Below are positions 44,453 to 52,303 of a DNA stretch of 64,000 nucleotides, in pieces. The number at the start of each line of letters is the position of its first letter. Within the stretch, counting starts at the first letter, position 1. The stretch comes from JAWSVE01 sp033852115 (lineage in GTDB: Bacteria > Pseudomonadota > Gammaproteobacteria > Pseudomonadales > Cellvibrionaceae). The stretch lies in the NCBI GenBank assembly GCA_033852115.1, contig JAWSVE010000003.1, forward strand, positions 652,172-716,171. Reading direction: 5' to 3'. The position numbers and the translations under genes were made by a program. A model generated the notes under the pieces. That model made no database searches, was not told where the DNA came from, and saw nothing but the letters and a program-made list of their open reading frames with translations.

Positions 44453-45118
44453 TCACTCTTCAAGGCTTGCGATTAGCTTAGCGGCATCCGTTGGAATGAC
44501 CTTTCGACCGGGGTGCGAAGGATACGCATCATGCAGCCATACTTCGGTTGTACGGCGTCCACGTAACGTACTCCAGTGAATGTCTCGTTCGAAGTTCAAC
44601 ACTTCACCGTTTTCATTAACGACAACCCAAGCATATAAACCCGTAGCGCTGTCGACCATTTTCACTCTTGTTCCCAGCAGGGTTTGCTTTTCTCCAGACT
44701 GCTGATCAACAAAATAAAGGGCCGAGTCATGAGGTGGGTTTTTAGCAACGTGAGATAAGGGCTGAACCCACTTAACAGTGAGGTTGGGATAGATATCAGG
44801 CGCAGCCTTCGACATAAAGCTGAGTGCCATATCGCTACTACGTGACTCATCAGGAGACTCTTCGCTTGCGCTCTCGCTATCGAGATAGGTAAACCCCATC
44901 AACCTAGAATTGAACATATCCACTAACAAGCTTAAATGCTCACCTTCTAACTGATTATTGGTACCGTCTTTTTTTACAAATCGCATCCACCACAATGGGC
45001 GGCGATCCATGCTAACCTGCTGTGCATACGCAATCTCAAAGTATTCGGGTACTTCATAGAGATCATTGAGACAATCTAACGCTTGTTGAAAATCATCCGC
45101 TATTTTTACAGTAGTCAT
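44453..45118 (-). CDS. Unrecognised 221-residue protein
   Basis: I do not recognise this protein. It is soluble, has no signal peptide, and is acidic in the middle (Ser/Glu-rich near residues 80-95). It contains WWMRFVKKDGTNNQLEG, YFVDQQSGEKQTLLGTRVKMVDSATGLYAWVVVNENGEVLNFERDI and a C-terminal TEVWLHDAYPSHPGRKVIP. The Gly/Asn-turn repeat around VDSATGLYAWVVVNENGEV looks like a beta-meander domain. It sits between the dioxygenase and DUF2165 genes with gaps of nine and 11 bases, so it is almost surely part of the same pathway. Confidence 0.8.
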   Translation of the reverse strand: MTTVKIADDFQQALDCLNDLYEVPEYFEIAYAQQVSMDRRPLWWMRFVKKDGTNNQLEGEHLSLLVDMFNSRLMGFTYLDSESASEESPDESRSSDMALSFMSKAAPDIYPNLTVKWVQPLSHVAKNPPHDSALYFVDQQSGEKQTLLGTRVKMVDSATGLYAWVVVNENGEVLNFERDIHWSTLRGRRTTEVWLHDAYPSHPGRKVIPTDAAKLIASLEE

Positions 45119-45127
45119 ACCTATCTC

Positions 45128-46168
45128 CTATGCAGTTTCAGTTTCACATTGTGTAGCTAAGGTTTGCGCTAGCATTCCGCCACGTAAGCTACCGGCGGCC
45201 ACATTGCCATATAACGGCTTAAAGAGAGGCGACAACGGGCGGCTAATTGGACTCGACAACCAAAGGCGCAACAAAAATCGTTTCATATGGGGCTGATCGT
45301 ATTCGCTGTATGCTGCACGACCATGTAAAGTCACGAAGTTGTTAATGAATTGGATATCGCCTTTATCGAAATCGATATCTAAGCGGAATCGAGGGTCCGC
45401 ACACAGAGAATCGACCAAATCTAAGGCTTCAATCTGCTGCGCAGTTAAATCAGGGATTCCTTCTACTTGCTGTGCGTAGTGGATAAAGTTACGCAGATAA
45501 CGACAAGCAAATTGACCTTCGTAAATGCTAAAGATGGGTATTTGATAAGTCGGCCCGTCAACCTTCGGCTCCCAAGGTGCACGAATGTTATTAAAATTCT
45601 GGCAAAGCACTGCCAGTAAATCAGGGCGCGTTTGCGCGATTTCATTATAAATTGACACTGCACTGACTATTTGGCTTTGGCCGCCGTCTTTCGACTGTTG
45701 TAGACACAGCAAAGCAACAATGTCCGCTCGATCGGTATGAAAGGGCAAGTAATCACAGGTCTGTGTACCCCGGCCTTTTTCAGAAGTCAGACTTTCACCC
45801 TTGCTATAGACGTCATGAACCAACTCATTGTCAACACTCTGTGCAATCGGCGTACCCATATAGGTACCCATACCCGCATATAAAATGCAAAGTTCTTCAT
45901 AGTTGAAATCACTTACTGGCAGCCCAGTCAACATATAGAAGCCAAGACCGTTTTCTAAATCACTGGCAATATTTTTTAGGCGTTCGCCTAATGTAGGAAG
46001 GATAAAATTGCCTTGATTGAGTTCTTCTAATGGGCGCTGCTCTAAAACCCACTTGTCAGTCGCACTGATTATTTCGCCAATTTCTTGTTCTGTTAGAGTG
46101 TGCTTCCATTGATCTTGGATGTCAGCGACGCTCTGTGGTGTCCACGCTGCTTTCGTTTCGATTAACAT
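45128..46168 (-). CDS. TauD/TfdA-family Fe(II)/2-oxoglutarate dioxygenase
   Basis: The 346-residue enzyme has the iron triad of this family: His144 and Asp146 in LPFHTDRADI and distal His282 in FVTLHGRAAYSEYD, with the 2-oxoglutarate-binding Arg near residues 297-301 (HMKRFLLRLW). Substrate-side segments include YMGTPIAQSVDNELVHDVY. Members hydroxylate, desaturate or cyclise natural-product intermediates as well as taurine. Start ATG 46168 overlaps the HAD gene by seven bases; the frame opens at 46225, which would overlap more. It acts in the cytoplasm. Substrate unknown. Confidence 0.85.
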   Translation of the reverse strand: MLIETKAAWTPQSVADIQDQWKHTLTEQEIGEIISATDKWVLEQRPLEELNQGNFILPTLGERLKNIASDLENGLGFYMLTGLPVSDFNYEELCILYAGMGTYMGTPIAQSVDNELVHDVYSKGESLTSEKGRGTQTCDYLPFHTDRADIVALLCLQQSKDGGQSQIVSAVSIYNEIAQTRPDLLAVLCQNFNNIRAPWEPKVDGPTYQIPIFSIYEGQFACRYLRNFIHYAQQVEGIPDLTAQQIEALDLVDSLCADPRFRLDIDFDKGDIQFINNFVTLHGRAAYSEYDQPHMKRFLLRLWLSSPISRPLSPLFKPLYGNVAAGSLRGGMLAQTLATQCETETA

Positions 46169-46857
46169 AGTTGGCTCGCTTTTTGAAACATGATTGTTGA
46201 TAAACTGTCTTTGCATATTGCCCATCCCTTCTCTCTTCCTAAATTCTCCAACTCACTACTCGGATTTACCAAACTCGAATTACCCAGGTAATCAAGCATC
46301 TCAACATCGGTTATGTGATCGCCATAGCCATAACAAATAGCTGGATCAATATCCCTTTCAGATAACCAATCACGTACGGCGACCATTTTCTGAAGACCTA
46401 TCATTGGTTGCCCAATTAATCGCCCGGTCAACAAGCCGTCTACCACCTCAACAGGTGCTGCCAGCAGACCGTCAACCTCCAACATACGAACCAAGGGCGA
46501 TAAGATAAAATCTGCAGAACCCGAGACCATAACGACCTGATTACCTGCGGCTTTATGTTGTTTTAAATATTCCAACGGTTCCTCAAGCCAGTCATACTCG
46601 GTCAGTGTCTTACACCATTGAGCGGCCACACATTCCAGCAACTGTATTGATTCACCCTCAAACAACTGGTAGTACCACGCATTGAGTGCCGCTCGAGGTA
46701 GTTCTTTATTGGTACTGACGTATTCTCTAAAAGCATGAATTTTTTCTAATCGCTCGCTTCGCGTTAGACATACTTTTTCTACATAGAAGTAGTAGAACGA
46801 AACCATTGACTTGAGCCTTAACAAGGTTCCATCCACGTCAAAAAAGGCCACCGCCAT
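46162..46857 (-). CDS. HAD-IB family phosphatase
   Basis: The 231-residue protein is a HAD-superfamily IB hydrolase (SerB-like). Motif I is AFFDVDGTLLRL with Asp7 and Asp9; motif II is VVMVSGSADFI; the Lys region is GLQKMVAVRDWL; motif IV is YGYGDHITDVEML. ATG 46857 overlaps the upstream stop as TGATG; an in-frame GTG lies one codon earlier. Within this run it could remove a phosphate from the product of the AfsA-like enzyme, but HAD-IB members also act on lipid phosphates, glycerol phosphate and serine phosphate. Confidence 0.85.
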   Translation of the reverse strand: MAVAFFDVDGTLLRLKSMVSFYYFYVEKVCLTRSERLEKIHAFREYVSTNKELPRAALNAWYYQLFEGESIQLLECVAAQWCKTLTEYDWLEEPLEYLKQHKAAGNQVVMVSGSADFILSPLVRMLEVDGLLAAPVEVVDGLLTGRLIGQPMIGLQKMVAVRDWLSERDIDPAICYGYGDHITDVEMLDYLGNSSLVNPSSELENLGREKGWAICKDSLSTIMFQKASQLC

Positions 46858-47630
46858 CACAACTCTTCCTCCACTTCCCTGTCAGAAATAAGATCGCCGA
46901 CATCAGCGATACTTTTACCGACACCTAGATCCCTCAAAATCTTTGTCATACTTTTACTTTCCATTTTTTGTGCAAACGACTGTAAAAAGCACATCCCAGT
47001 CATTCGCACAGAGGTCCGCAAACTATCTGCCTGCCACAGCCCTACAGTACAGTCGATGTAGCACTTATCACCCTTGGCACGAAACTCGTCAAAATGCATG
47101 ACCATACGAGTCTCAAATGGATGAACAAAGGTGGTGAAATCGGCCGTTAGCTCATTGATAATTTGATAGCGCTTTCGTCCATCATCGAAACGGCTATCAA
47201 TGACCGCCATACTCATCTGCCGGGCTGCTTCAATTAACACCATGCCGGATATATGCTCACCAGTGACGTGATCGGCAACCATGTCATTTCCCTTTGGAAC
47301 AACTAAGTCACACATGTACTTGTCACCGACTTTCAATATGGGATTAATAAGGGAGTTGTCTGAACGACGCTTATGAACAACACCACCGGCAACAGGTTCT
47401 AACATGGTGGCGAGATACTTATTGTTATGACTAGAAAGAGAAAGCAGCGCTTTTAACTTCTGCTTTTCTTCATCAGAAAAAACTTGACCAAACACAAACT
47501 TAATCTGCTCATTCGAAGGGTCAAAAGCACCAGCTTCTACGTCCGAAAGCAAATCATCAATATTATAAACTCCGGGATGCCGACCGGCGCAATCAAACAC
47601 TTTACTCGTAATTGCAATACTACTTTTCAT
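46857..47630 (-). CDS. AfsA-type hotdog-fold protein
   Basis: In Streptomyces, AfsA joins a beta-ketoacyl chain to dihydroxyacetone phosphate, starting A-factor butyrolactone synthesis. This 257-residue protein has the AfsA-like motifs VVHKRRSDNSLI (residues 84-95) and DHVTGEHISGMVLIEAARQM (120-139), corresponding to DHVPGMVLLEAARQ of the family. It carries one recognisable hotdog unit, whereas AfsA has two. The start MKSSIAITSK at 47630 has AAAGGAG seven bases upstream; the frame opens at 47678. It leads the nine-gene run. FabZ/FabA-type dehydratases share the fold but not this motif pair. Confidence 0.75.
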   Translation of the reverse strand: MKSSIAITSKVFDCAGRHPGVYNIDDLLSDVEAGAFDPSNEQIKFVFGQVFSDEEKQKLKALLSLSSHNNKYLATMLEPVAGGVVHKRRSDNSLINPILKVGDKYMCDLVVPKGNDMVADHVTGEHISGMVLIEAARQMSMAVIDSRFDDGRKRYQIINELTADFTTFVHPFETRMVMHFDEFRAKGDKCYIDCTVGLWQADSLRTSVRMTGMCFLQSFAQKMESKSMTKILRDLGVGKSIADVGDLISDREVEEEL

Positions 47631-47819
47631 ATCACACTCCTTTCCGCTGGGTACTACTGGTAAAAATAAGTCCTTCACTTACCTACTCGGCGGCGGTGAT
47701 ATTAGCGATTACCTAACTAAATAAAATTAACAAAGGTTAAAATTGGGATGTTTTTTATATAATTGTATTTTTTATTTTTCACTCATATTGCTATTCATAC
47801 ATTCAATTCAACATATGCC

Positions 47820-47843
47820 ACACCAACACTATTGTATTGGTGT
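47820..47843. promoter_or_regulatory. Inverted repeat ACACCAACAC-TATT-GTATTGGTGT
   Basis: Two 10-base arms match at nine positions across a four-base centre. The 24-base dyad lies in the divergent region, about 190 bases from the AfsA-like start. It is a candidate operator; the binding protein is unknown. Confidence 0.55.
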
Positions 47844-47869
47844 CATACTAGTCGCTTAAAATGAAATCG

Positions 47870-47889
47870 ATGACAACAATTCCTGTCAT
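47870..47889. promoter_or_regulatory. Inverted repeat ATGACA-N8-TGTCAT
   Basis: Six-base arms pair perfectly around eight bases. The 20-base layout is similar to Crp/Fnr-type sites in size, and TGACA recurs just after the regulator gene at 48677 and 48703. Assignment to the neighbouring Crp-like protein is inference. Confidence 0.5.
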
Positions 47890-48069
47890 TTAAAATCGTA
47901 TTTACTTAAATCACTGGAATCGTTAAGTGCCATCCAGGTTAGAAAAGGTGCCAAGTTTTTAAATATGCACACTGAACACGCCTTTCGTCATATTTCTTTA
48001 ACGCTTTGCGTTACAATAACCATCTGCCCGATGTAGTTCATATCAACCACTATTCAAAAGGAGATCGTG

Positions 48070-48678
48070 ATGACTGTTGCCGCAGAACATTTACACAACC
48101 ACGAGCTCGTTTCCGGATTCCAGCGAGCATTTCCAAACTATATCAACGTATGGCCAAGCCTCGAGCCTCTATTCCAAAAGCAACACATTTCAAAGGGGGC
48201 GCAGTTACTTAATCCTGGTGAGCTGTGGAATAGCACATACTACATCGAGGACGGCATAGCTCGGCTTTACTACACCGGGTTGGAAGGTAACGAGTTTAAT
48301 AAAGATTTTTTTTACGAAGGCAACTTCGTTTGGCCTGTAGCGCCAAGTGCACATAAGGCACCAAGCCTATTTGGTATTTCATCGTTATCAGATATGACAA
48401 TTTGGCGCGCCCCGTACAATGAATTCAAGTCTACGTTACAAACGTTAGGCGCCTGGGAGGGCATCGCGTTGCATTTAGCTGAAACCTTAGCAGAACGAAA
48501 AATCATGCGGGAAGCCAGCTTTTTATTGGATACACCGGCCGAGCGCTATATTAGTTTATTCAAAGAAAATAGTTCCTTGGTAACCCGTATACCCAACTAC
48601 CACATCGCCTCATTTCTTGGTATCACTCAAGTCTCCTTCTCACGAATTAAAAAGAAGTTGCTCGGTAGCGAATTTTGA
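48070..48678 (+). CDS. Crp/Fnr-family transcriptional regulator
   Basis: The 202-residue protein has an N-terminal cNMP-binding-like beta-roll (LLNPGELWNSTYYIEDGIARLYY) and a C-terminal winged helix whose recognition part reads YHIASFLGITQVSFSRIKKKL. The phosphate-binding cassette of Crp (GE followed by RxA/S) is not present, and there is no cysteine at all, so neither cAMP binding nor an Fnr-type iron-sulfur cluster is expected. ATG 48070 has AGGAG six bases upstream; GTG 48067 is too close. Divergent from the nine-gene run, it is the obvious candidate regulator. Confidence 0.8.
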   Translation: MTVAAEHLHNHELVSGFQRAFPNYINVWPSLEPLFQKQHISKGAQLLNPGELWNSTYYIEDGIARLYYTGLEGNEFNKDFFYEGNFVWPVAPSAHKAPSLFGISSLSDMTIWRAPYNEFKSTLQTLGAWEGIALHLAETLAERKIMREASFLLDTPAERYISLFKENSSLVTRIPNYHIASFLGITQVSFSRIKKKLLGSEF

Positions 48679-48721
48679 CAAAAATGCATTGGGTGACAAA
48701 AGGTGTTTTAGTCCGGTGATA

Positions 48722-48745
48722 AACAAGGTACATTAGCGCCTTGTT
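48722..48745 (+). terminator. Weak hairpin after the Crp-like gene
   Basis: AACAAGG (48722-48728) pairs with CCTTGTT (48739-48745) across ten bases. The 3' arm ends in TTGTT with no longer T-run, so it is at most a weak terminator. Confidence 0.4.
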
Positions 48746-48783
48746 CGCTCACTTCATCCCAGCTATTTCGAAGCCCATTCACT

Positions 48784-49155
48784 ATGCGTTGCCTTACCAT
48801 TCAGCTTTCACCGCCAGGACTCTCAACAGAGCCCAATGATTCAAACCGCTCAGACGACTGGAGACAACAAATAGAGACTCAGCGCCTGCTGAACTTACTG
48901 CTGGAATCCTCTAAACACGTTAATCGCTTTCCCGAAATCGACTTACCTGATCACAATCCCTGTATTCAGCTACATTATTTTAGTGAAGACCTCTCGCTAC
49001 TGTGGACAGATTTACGCCAACAACTATTGAAATCAGGGGAATTGGGAGACTGGGTGAAAAGCTGCGCTATTATCGCCTGCGAAGGAGAGCATGGCTGGGA
49101 CGACATGATTGTCTTATTTGATTATGAGGACAGCGAAACGATGACAGATCTATAA
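48784..49155 (+). CDS. Hypothetical protein, 123 residues
   Basis: I do not recognise this protein. It begins MRCLTIQLSPPG and is acidic, with an internal helical stretch RQQIETQRLLNLLLESSKHV and a C-terminal CAIIACEGEHGWDDMIVLFDYEDSE. It has no signal or membrane segment. No clear Shine-Dalgarno precedes the ATG. It lies between the Crp-like regulator and a convergent diguanylate cyclase, so no operon context helps. Codon use looks normal for a real gene. Confidence 0.6.
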   Translation: MRCLTIQLSPPGLSTEPNDSNRSDDWRQQIETQRLLNLLLESSKHVNRFPEIDLPDHNPCIQLHYFSEDLSLLWTDLRQQLLKSGELGDWVKSCAIIACEGEHGWDDMIVLFDYEDSETMTDL

Positions 49156-49200
49156 CCCCTCGACATCCACATCTTCACGGCAAGTGCATCACGTATACCA

Positions 49201-50499
49201 CTACTCGTCCTCATCATCGCCGATAACAAGGTTTCTCCCGGCATCTTTTGCACGATAGAGATAGCTATTGGCTATATCTAATTGCTCCTGCAAAGAATCA
49301 CGATGTATGTTGGTCACACCAGCACTAAATGACAGGATTACAGTTTCTTCTTGAATAAATATCGGCGCGTTCTGCACCAACTCTTGCACCGACGTAAACA
49401 GGGACAACGCTTGTTCATTGCTGATACCAGGCAACAAGATAAAAAACTCTTCACCGCTAGGCCGTGCGATAAGGAAACGAGAAAAACCCTCTTCGAGTAG
49501 CTTGGTAAATTCCCCGAGCACATAATCGCCTCCGGCGACGCCGAATTTTTCGTTAATGAGTTTAAAGTGGTCAATGTCCAACACCGCCGCCGCCAAAGTG
49601 GTGCTATTTTCTGTCGCTTGCTGATGCAGCGCTTGTCCTCGGCGATAAAAATAGCGTCGATTGTAAACGCCCGTGAGATAGTCGCGATCCGCTGCGTCTT
49701 TTATTTCCTCGATATGCTCTAATGCCTCAATATTGTGTCTAATGCGACAGTGAAACTCTTCATGGTTAAAGGGCTTGTTGAGAAAGTCGTTGGCACCGGC
49801 CTTAATAAACTTCGCCGATAGCGCACTCTGGCCTTCACCGGAAATTCCAATCACCGCAAGATCTGATTTTTCATATTTATGGCGAATATTCTGGACCAAT
49901 TCAAAACCATCCATTTGTGGCATGTTGTAGTCTGTGATCAACAGTTTGATGTCCGGATTGGCCAACAATACCTTGATGGCCTCTATACCATTTTTTGCTT
50001 CTACCACATCAAATAGAGCCTGTTTCAGCAATCTAACAATGAACTTCCTCGACATATCAGAATCATCAACCGCCAGCACTTTGATGTGTTGATTATTATA
50101 AATTCTGTCAATCACCCCCAGCGCATATTGGTAGGAGAATTTCCCTTCCTTGGTCACGTAATCAACAATGCCCTTGCTCAGGAGTGCTTCACGCTTTTGC
50201 TCATCGAATGACGCCGTCAATACAATGGTGTTTATGTTGTGTTGCAGCGCAAAATCAACGACCTCCCCATTCGGCGCGTCTGGCAGGTTGAGATCCACCA
50301 GCGCAGCAAAATATGGCGGATTTTGATCTACGAGCGCTTTAGTTTTGGAAAAGCTTTCGGCATAGTCGACGTCATAGCCACCGGCATTGGCAACGTGACG
50401 AATAATCTTCAGAACTAACGGGCTGTCTTCGACAACCAATATCTTAGGCGGTGCGGTATTTGCGAGCTTGGGATGTGTGGACGTGGTATTTGTAGACAT
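49201..50499 (-). CDS. Two-receiver response regulator with GGDEF domain
   Basis: The 432-residue protein has REC domain 1 (about 18-135, phospho-acceptor Asp69 in LVDLNLPD), REC domain 2 (about 138-260, Asp190 in LITDYNMPQMDG) and a C-terminal GGDEF domain (about 265-430) with LDIDHFKLINEKFG and the signature SGEEF at 348-352. Active diguanylate cyclases usually have GG[DE]EF; SG variants are sometimes active. No upstream RxxD inhibitory site is seen. It should make c-di-GMP when phosphorylated. No partner histidine kinase is nearby. Confidence 0.9.
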   Translation of the reverse strand: MSTNTTSTHPKLANTAPPKILVVEDSPLVLKIIRHVANAGGYDVDYAESFSKTKALVDQNPPYFAALVDLNLPDAPNGEVVDFALQHNINTIVLTASFDEQKREALLSKGIVDYVTKEGKFSYQYALGVIDRIYNNQHIKVLAVDDSDMSRKFIVRLLKQALFDVVEAKNGIEAIKVLLANPDIKLLITDYNMPQMDGFELVQNIRHKYEKSDLAVIGISGEGQSALSAKFIKAGANDFLNKPFNHEEFHCRIRHNIEALEHIEEIKDAADRDYLTGVYNRRYFYRRGQALHQQATENSTTLAAAVLDIDHFKLINEKFGVAGGDYVLGEFTKLLEEGFSRFLIARPSGEEFFILLPGISNEQALSLFTSVQELVQNAPIFIQEETVILSFSAGVTNIHRDSLQEQLDIANSYLYRAKDAGRNLVIGDDEDE

Positions 50500-50584
50500 A
50501 GCAACACTGACTTTGGGACATTTCTTATCAGTGTAGCTAAGTTTTCCGGCGGCCTTAGATCGGAGCGGGATAGAAGGATCTAAA

Positions 50585-50619
50585 TCACCAACCCTACTCT
50601 TCAGTAGGGTCGGGTTGAT
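50585..50619. terminator. Hairpin after rhlB
   Basis: ACCCTACT (50591-50598) pairs perfectly with AGTAGGGT (50603-50610) over a CTTC loop. Outer flanks ATCACCA and GGGTTGAT extend the stem imperfectly. It lies about 30 bases past the rhlB stop on the minus strand; the T-run is weak. Confidence 0.55.
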
Positions 50620-50639
50620 TTATTAAGGCAAGGGCTAGA

Positions 50640-52187
50640 TTATCGACGTGAGCGCGGACGTTGATTGCTTCGGCGGCGCTGCTCTTTAGGAACCTCGACA
50701 TGAGGTGCTTCCGCTAACAGCGCTTCGGGTGGCTGCTCGCACTTTAGCGTCTCACCAACCAAGTCTTGGATAGGCATGAGTCGAAATGCATCGTCCTCAC
50801 AAGCGAAACTAATCGATGTACCATTTTTACCTGCACGTCCCGTGCGGCCAATTCGATGCACGTAGTCTTCTGGTTCTTCCGGCAACGTAAAGTTAACAAC
50901 GTGGCTGATACCATCAATGTGGATGCCACGCCCAGCCACGTCCGTTGCCACTAACACTTTAAGCTCGCCAGATTTAAACCCATCCAAGGTTTTAACGCGG
51001 CGATTCTGAGCAATCTCACCCGACAACAAGCCGACCTTGAAACCATGCGCTTTTAAACGATCATACAAGCGGCGGCACTCATCCCGACGATTAGAAAACA
51101 CGATTAAGTTATCGACGTCATCTTGCTGCAAAATGTTATACAGCAAGGTAAATTTTTCTTCGGTAGAAGCGAGATACACATGCTGTTTAACGCGATCGGT
51201 CGCCACACTCTCTGGCTGAATCTCGATACGCACAGGGTCTACAGTCCACTGCTCGACCAAATTTAAAACATCGTCGGTAAAGGTGGCAGAGAACATCAAG
51301 GTTTGGCGCTGCGCCTTCTGGGGCGTTTGACGCACAATGCGACGAATCTGAGGTATGAAGCCCATATCTAACATACGGTCGGCTTCATCAATCACTAATA
51401 CTTCGACTTGGTCGAGATGTACGTCTTGGTTACCCGCGAAGTCCAGCAAACGGCCGGGTGTTGCCACTAAGATATCGACGAATTTTTCACGTAGTTTATC
51501 TTGCTGCTTGCCATAATCCATCCCACCTACCAAGGTGTGAACCTCAAGATCTGTGTACTTTGTGAGTAGCTTAGCGTCTTCCGCGATTTGAATAACCAGC
51601 TCACGAGTCGGAGCCAATATCAACGCCCTAGCCTCACCGGCATAGCGTTCTTCAGCGATTGGGTGGTTCAACAAGTCATCGATGATCGCGACTAGAAACG
51701 CCGCGGTTTTTCCGGTGCCTGTTTGCGCCTTACCAACCACATCTTGACCATTTAACGCATAAGGGAGCGATTGCGCTTGAATGGGTGAGCAGTACTCAAA
51801 TTTGAGATCGGCAATCGCGTGCATTAAGTCGTTGGGCAAACCGAAATCGTGAAAGCGCGTTTTACCCTCTACTTCTGGGACAGCAAACTTAGCGATATCC
51901 CATGGCTTTTTGTTGCCACCGCGCGACCGTCGGCGACGATTAGATGAGCGATTTCCATCAGACTTGGATTGAGCCGAGGCACCCTTGTTAGCACCGCTCT
52001 TACCGGACGACGATTTATTCGAAGGCCCTTTACCAGACGAACTAGCGTTAGAACGCCCCTGCTTCGACGCATTCTTTCCAGAGCCTTCACCTTTGTTAGG
52101 TGATGTCTTTGACTTTCCATGACCCGACGATGCAGCAGAACTACCGCTTTCTTCGGGCTTCTTACCTTTAAATAACTTACCTATCAA
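50640..52187 (-). CDS. rhlB: RhlB-type DEAD-box RNA helicase
   Basis: RhlB-type helicases unwind structured RNA, often with RNase E. From the TTG at 52187 the protein is 515 residues. Residues 1-100 hold MIGKLFKGKKPEES and a long Ser/Gly/Lys/Asn low-complexity linker ending in NRRRRSRGGNKKPWD. The helicase core has EGKTRFHDFGL, the Q motif PIQAQSLP, AQTGTGKT, APTRELV, DEAD in LVIDEADRMLDMG, SATF and HRIGRTGRAGK. GGGA precedes the TTG by six bases. The frame is open to 52367, but that part overlaps doxX and is not helicase-like. RhlE is the main alternative. Confidence 0.8.
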   Translation of the reverse strand: MIGKLFKGKKPEESGSSAASSGHGKSKTSPNKGEGSGKNASKQGRSNASSSGKGPSNKSSSGKSGANKGASAQSKSDGNRSSNRRRRSRGGNKKPWDIAKFAVPEVEGKTRFHDFGLPNDLMHAIADLKFEYCSPIQAQSLPYALNGQDVVGKAQTGTGKTAAFLVAIIDDLLNHPIAEERYAGEARALILAPTRELVIQIAEDAKLLTKYTDLEVHTLVGGMDYGKQQDKLREKFVDILVATPGRLLDFAGNQDVHLDQVEVLVIDEADRMLDMGFIPQIRRIVRQTPQKAQRQTLMFSATFTDDVLNLVEQWTVDPVRIEIQPESVATDRVKQHVYLASTEEKFTLLYNILQQDDVDNLIVFSNRRDECRRLYDRLKAHGFKVGLLSGEIAQNRRVKTLDGFKSGELKVLVATDVAGRGIHIDGISHVVNFTLPEEPEDYVHRIGRTGRAGKNGTSISFACEDDAFRLMPIQDLVGETLKCEQPPEALLAEAPHVEVPKEQRRRSNQRPRSRR

Positions 52188-52303
52188 AATAAATCCCAGT
52201 GTCGTTAGTAAAAAATCGCCGGGATTATAACACCGGAAGCTGCAGGTTGCTGGCAATTCGGCCTGTTTGGCTAGAAGTTGCTCGCAGCTCCCGGCCATCG
52301 GGC

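Larger units (their letters stand above)
47631..48069. promoter_or_regulatory. Divergent control region of the AfsA run and Crp-like gene
   Basis: This 439-base region is more AT-rich than its flanks and holds no credible ORF. It must contain promoters for both sides. Two dyads, listed separately, lie near the middle. The AT-rich stretch about 47700-47790 resembles an UP-element or nucleoid-protein site. I could not identify firm -35/-10 pairs. Confidence 0.5.
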
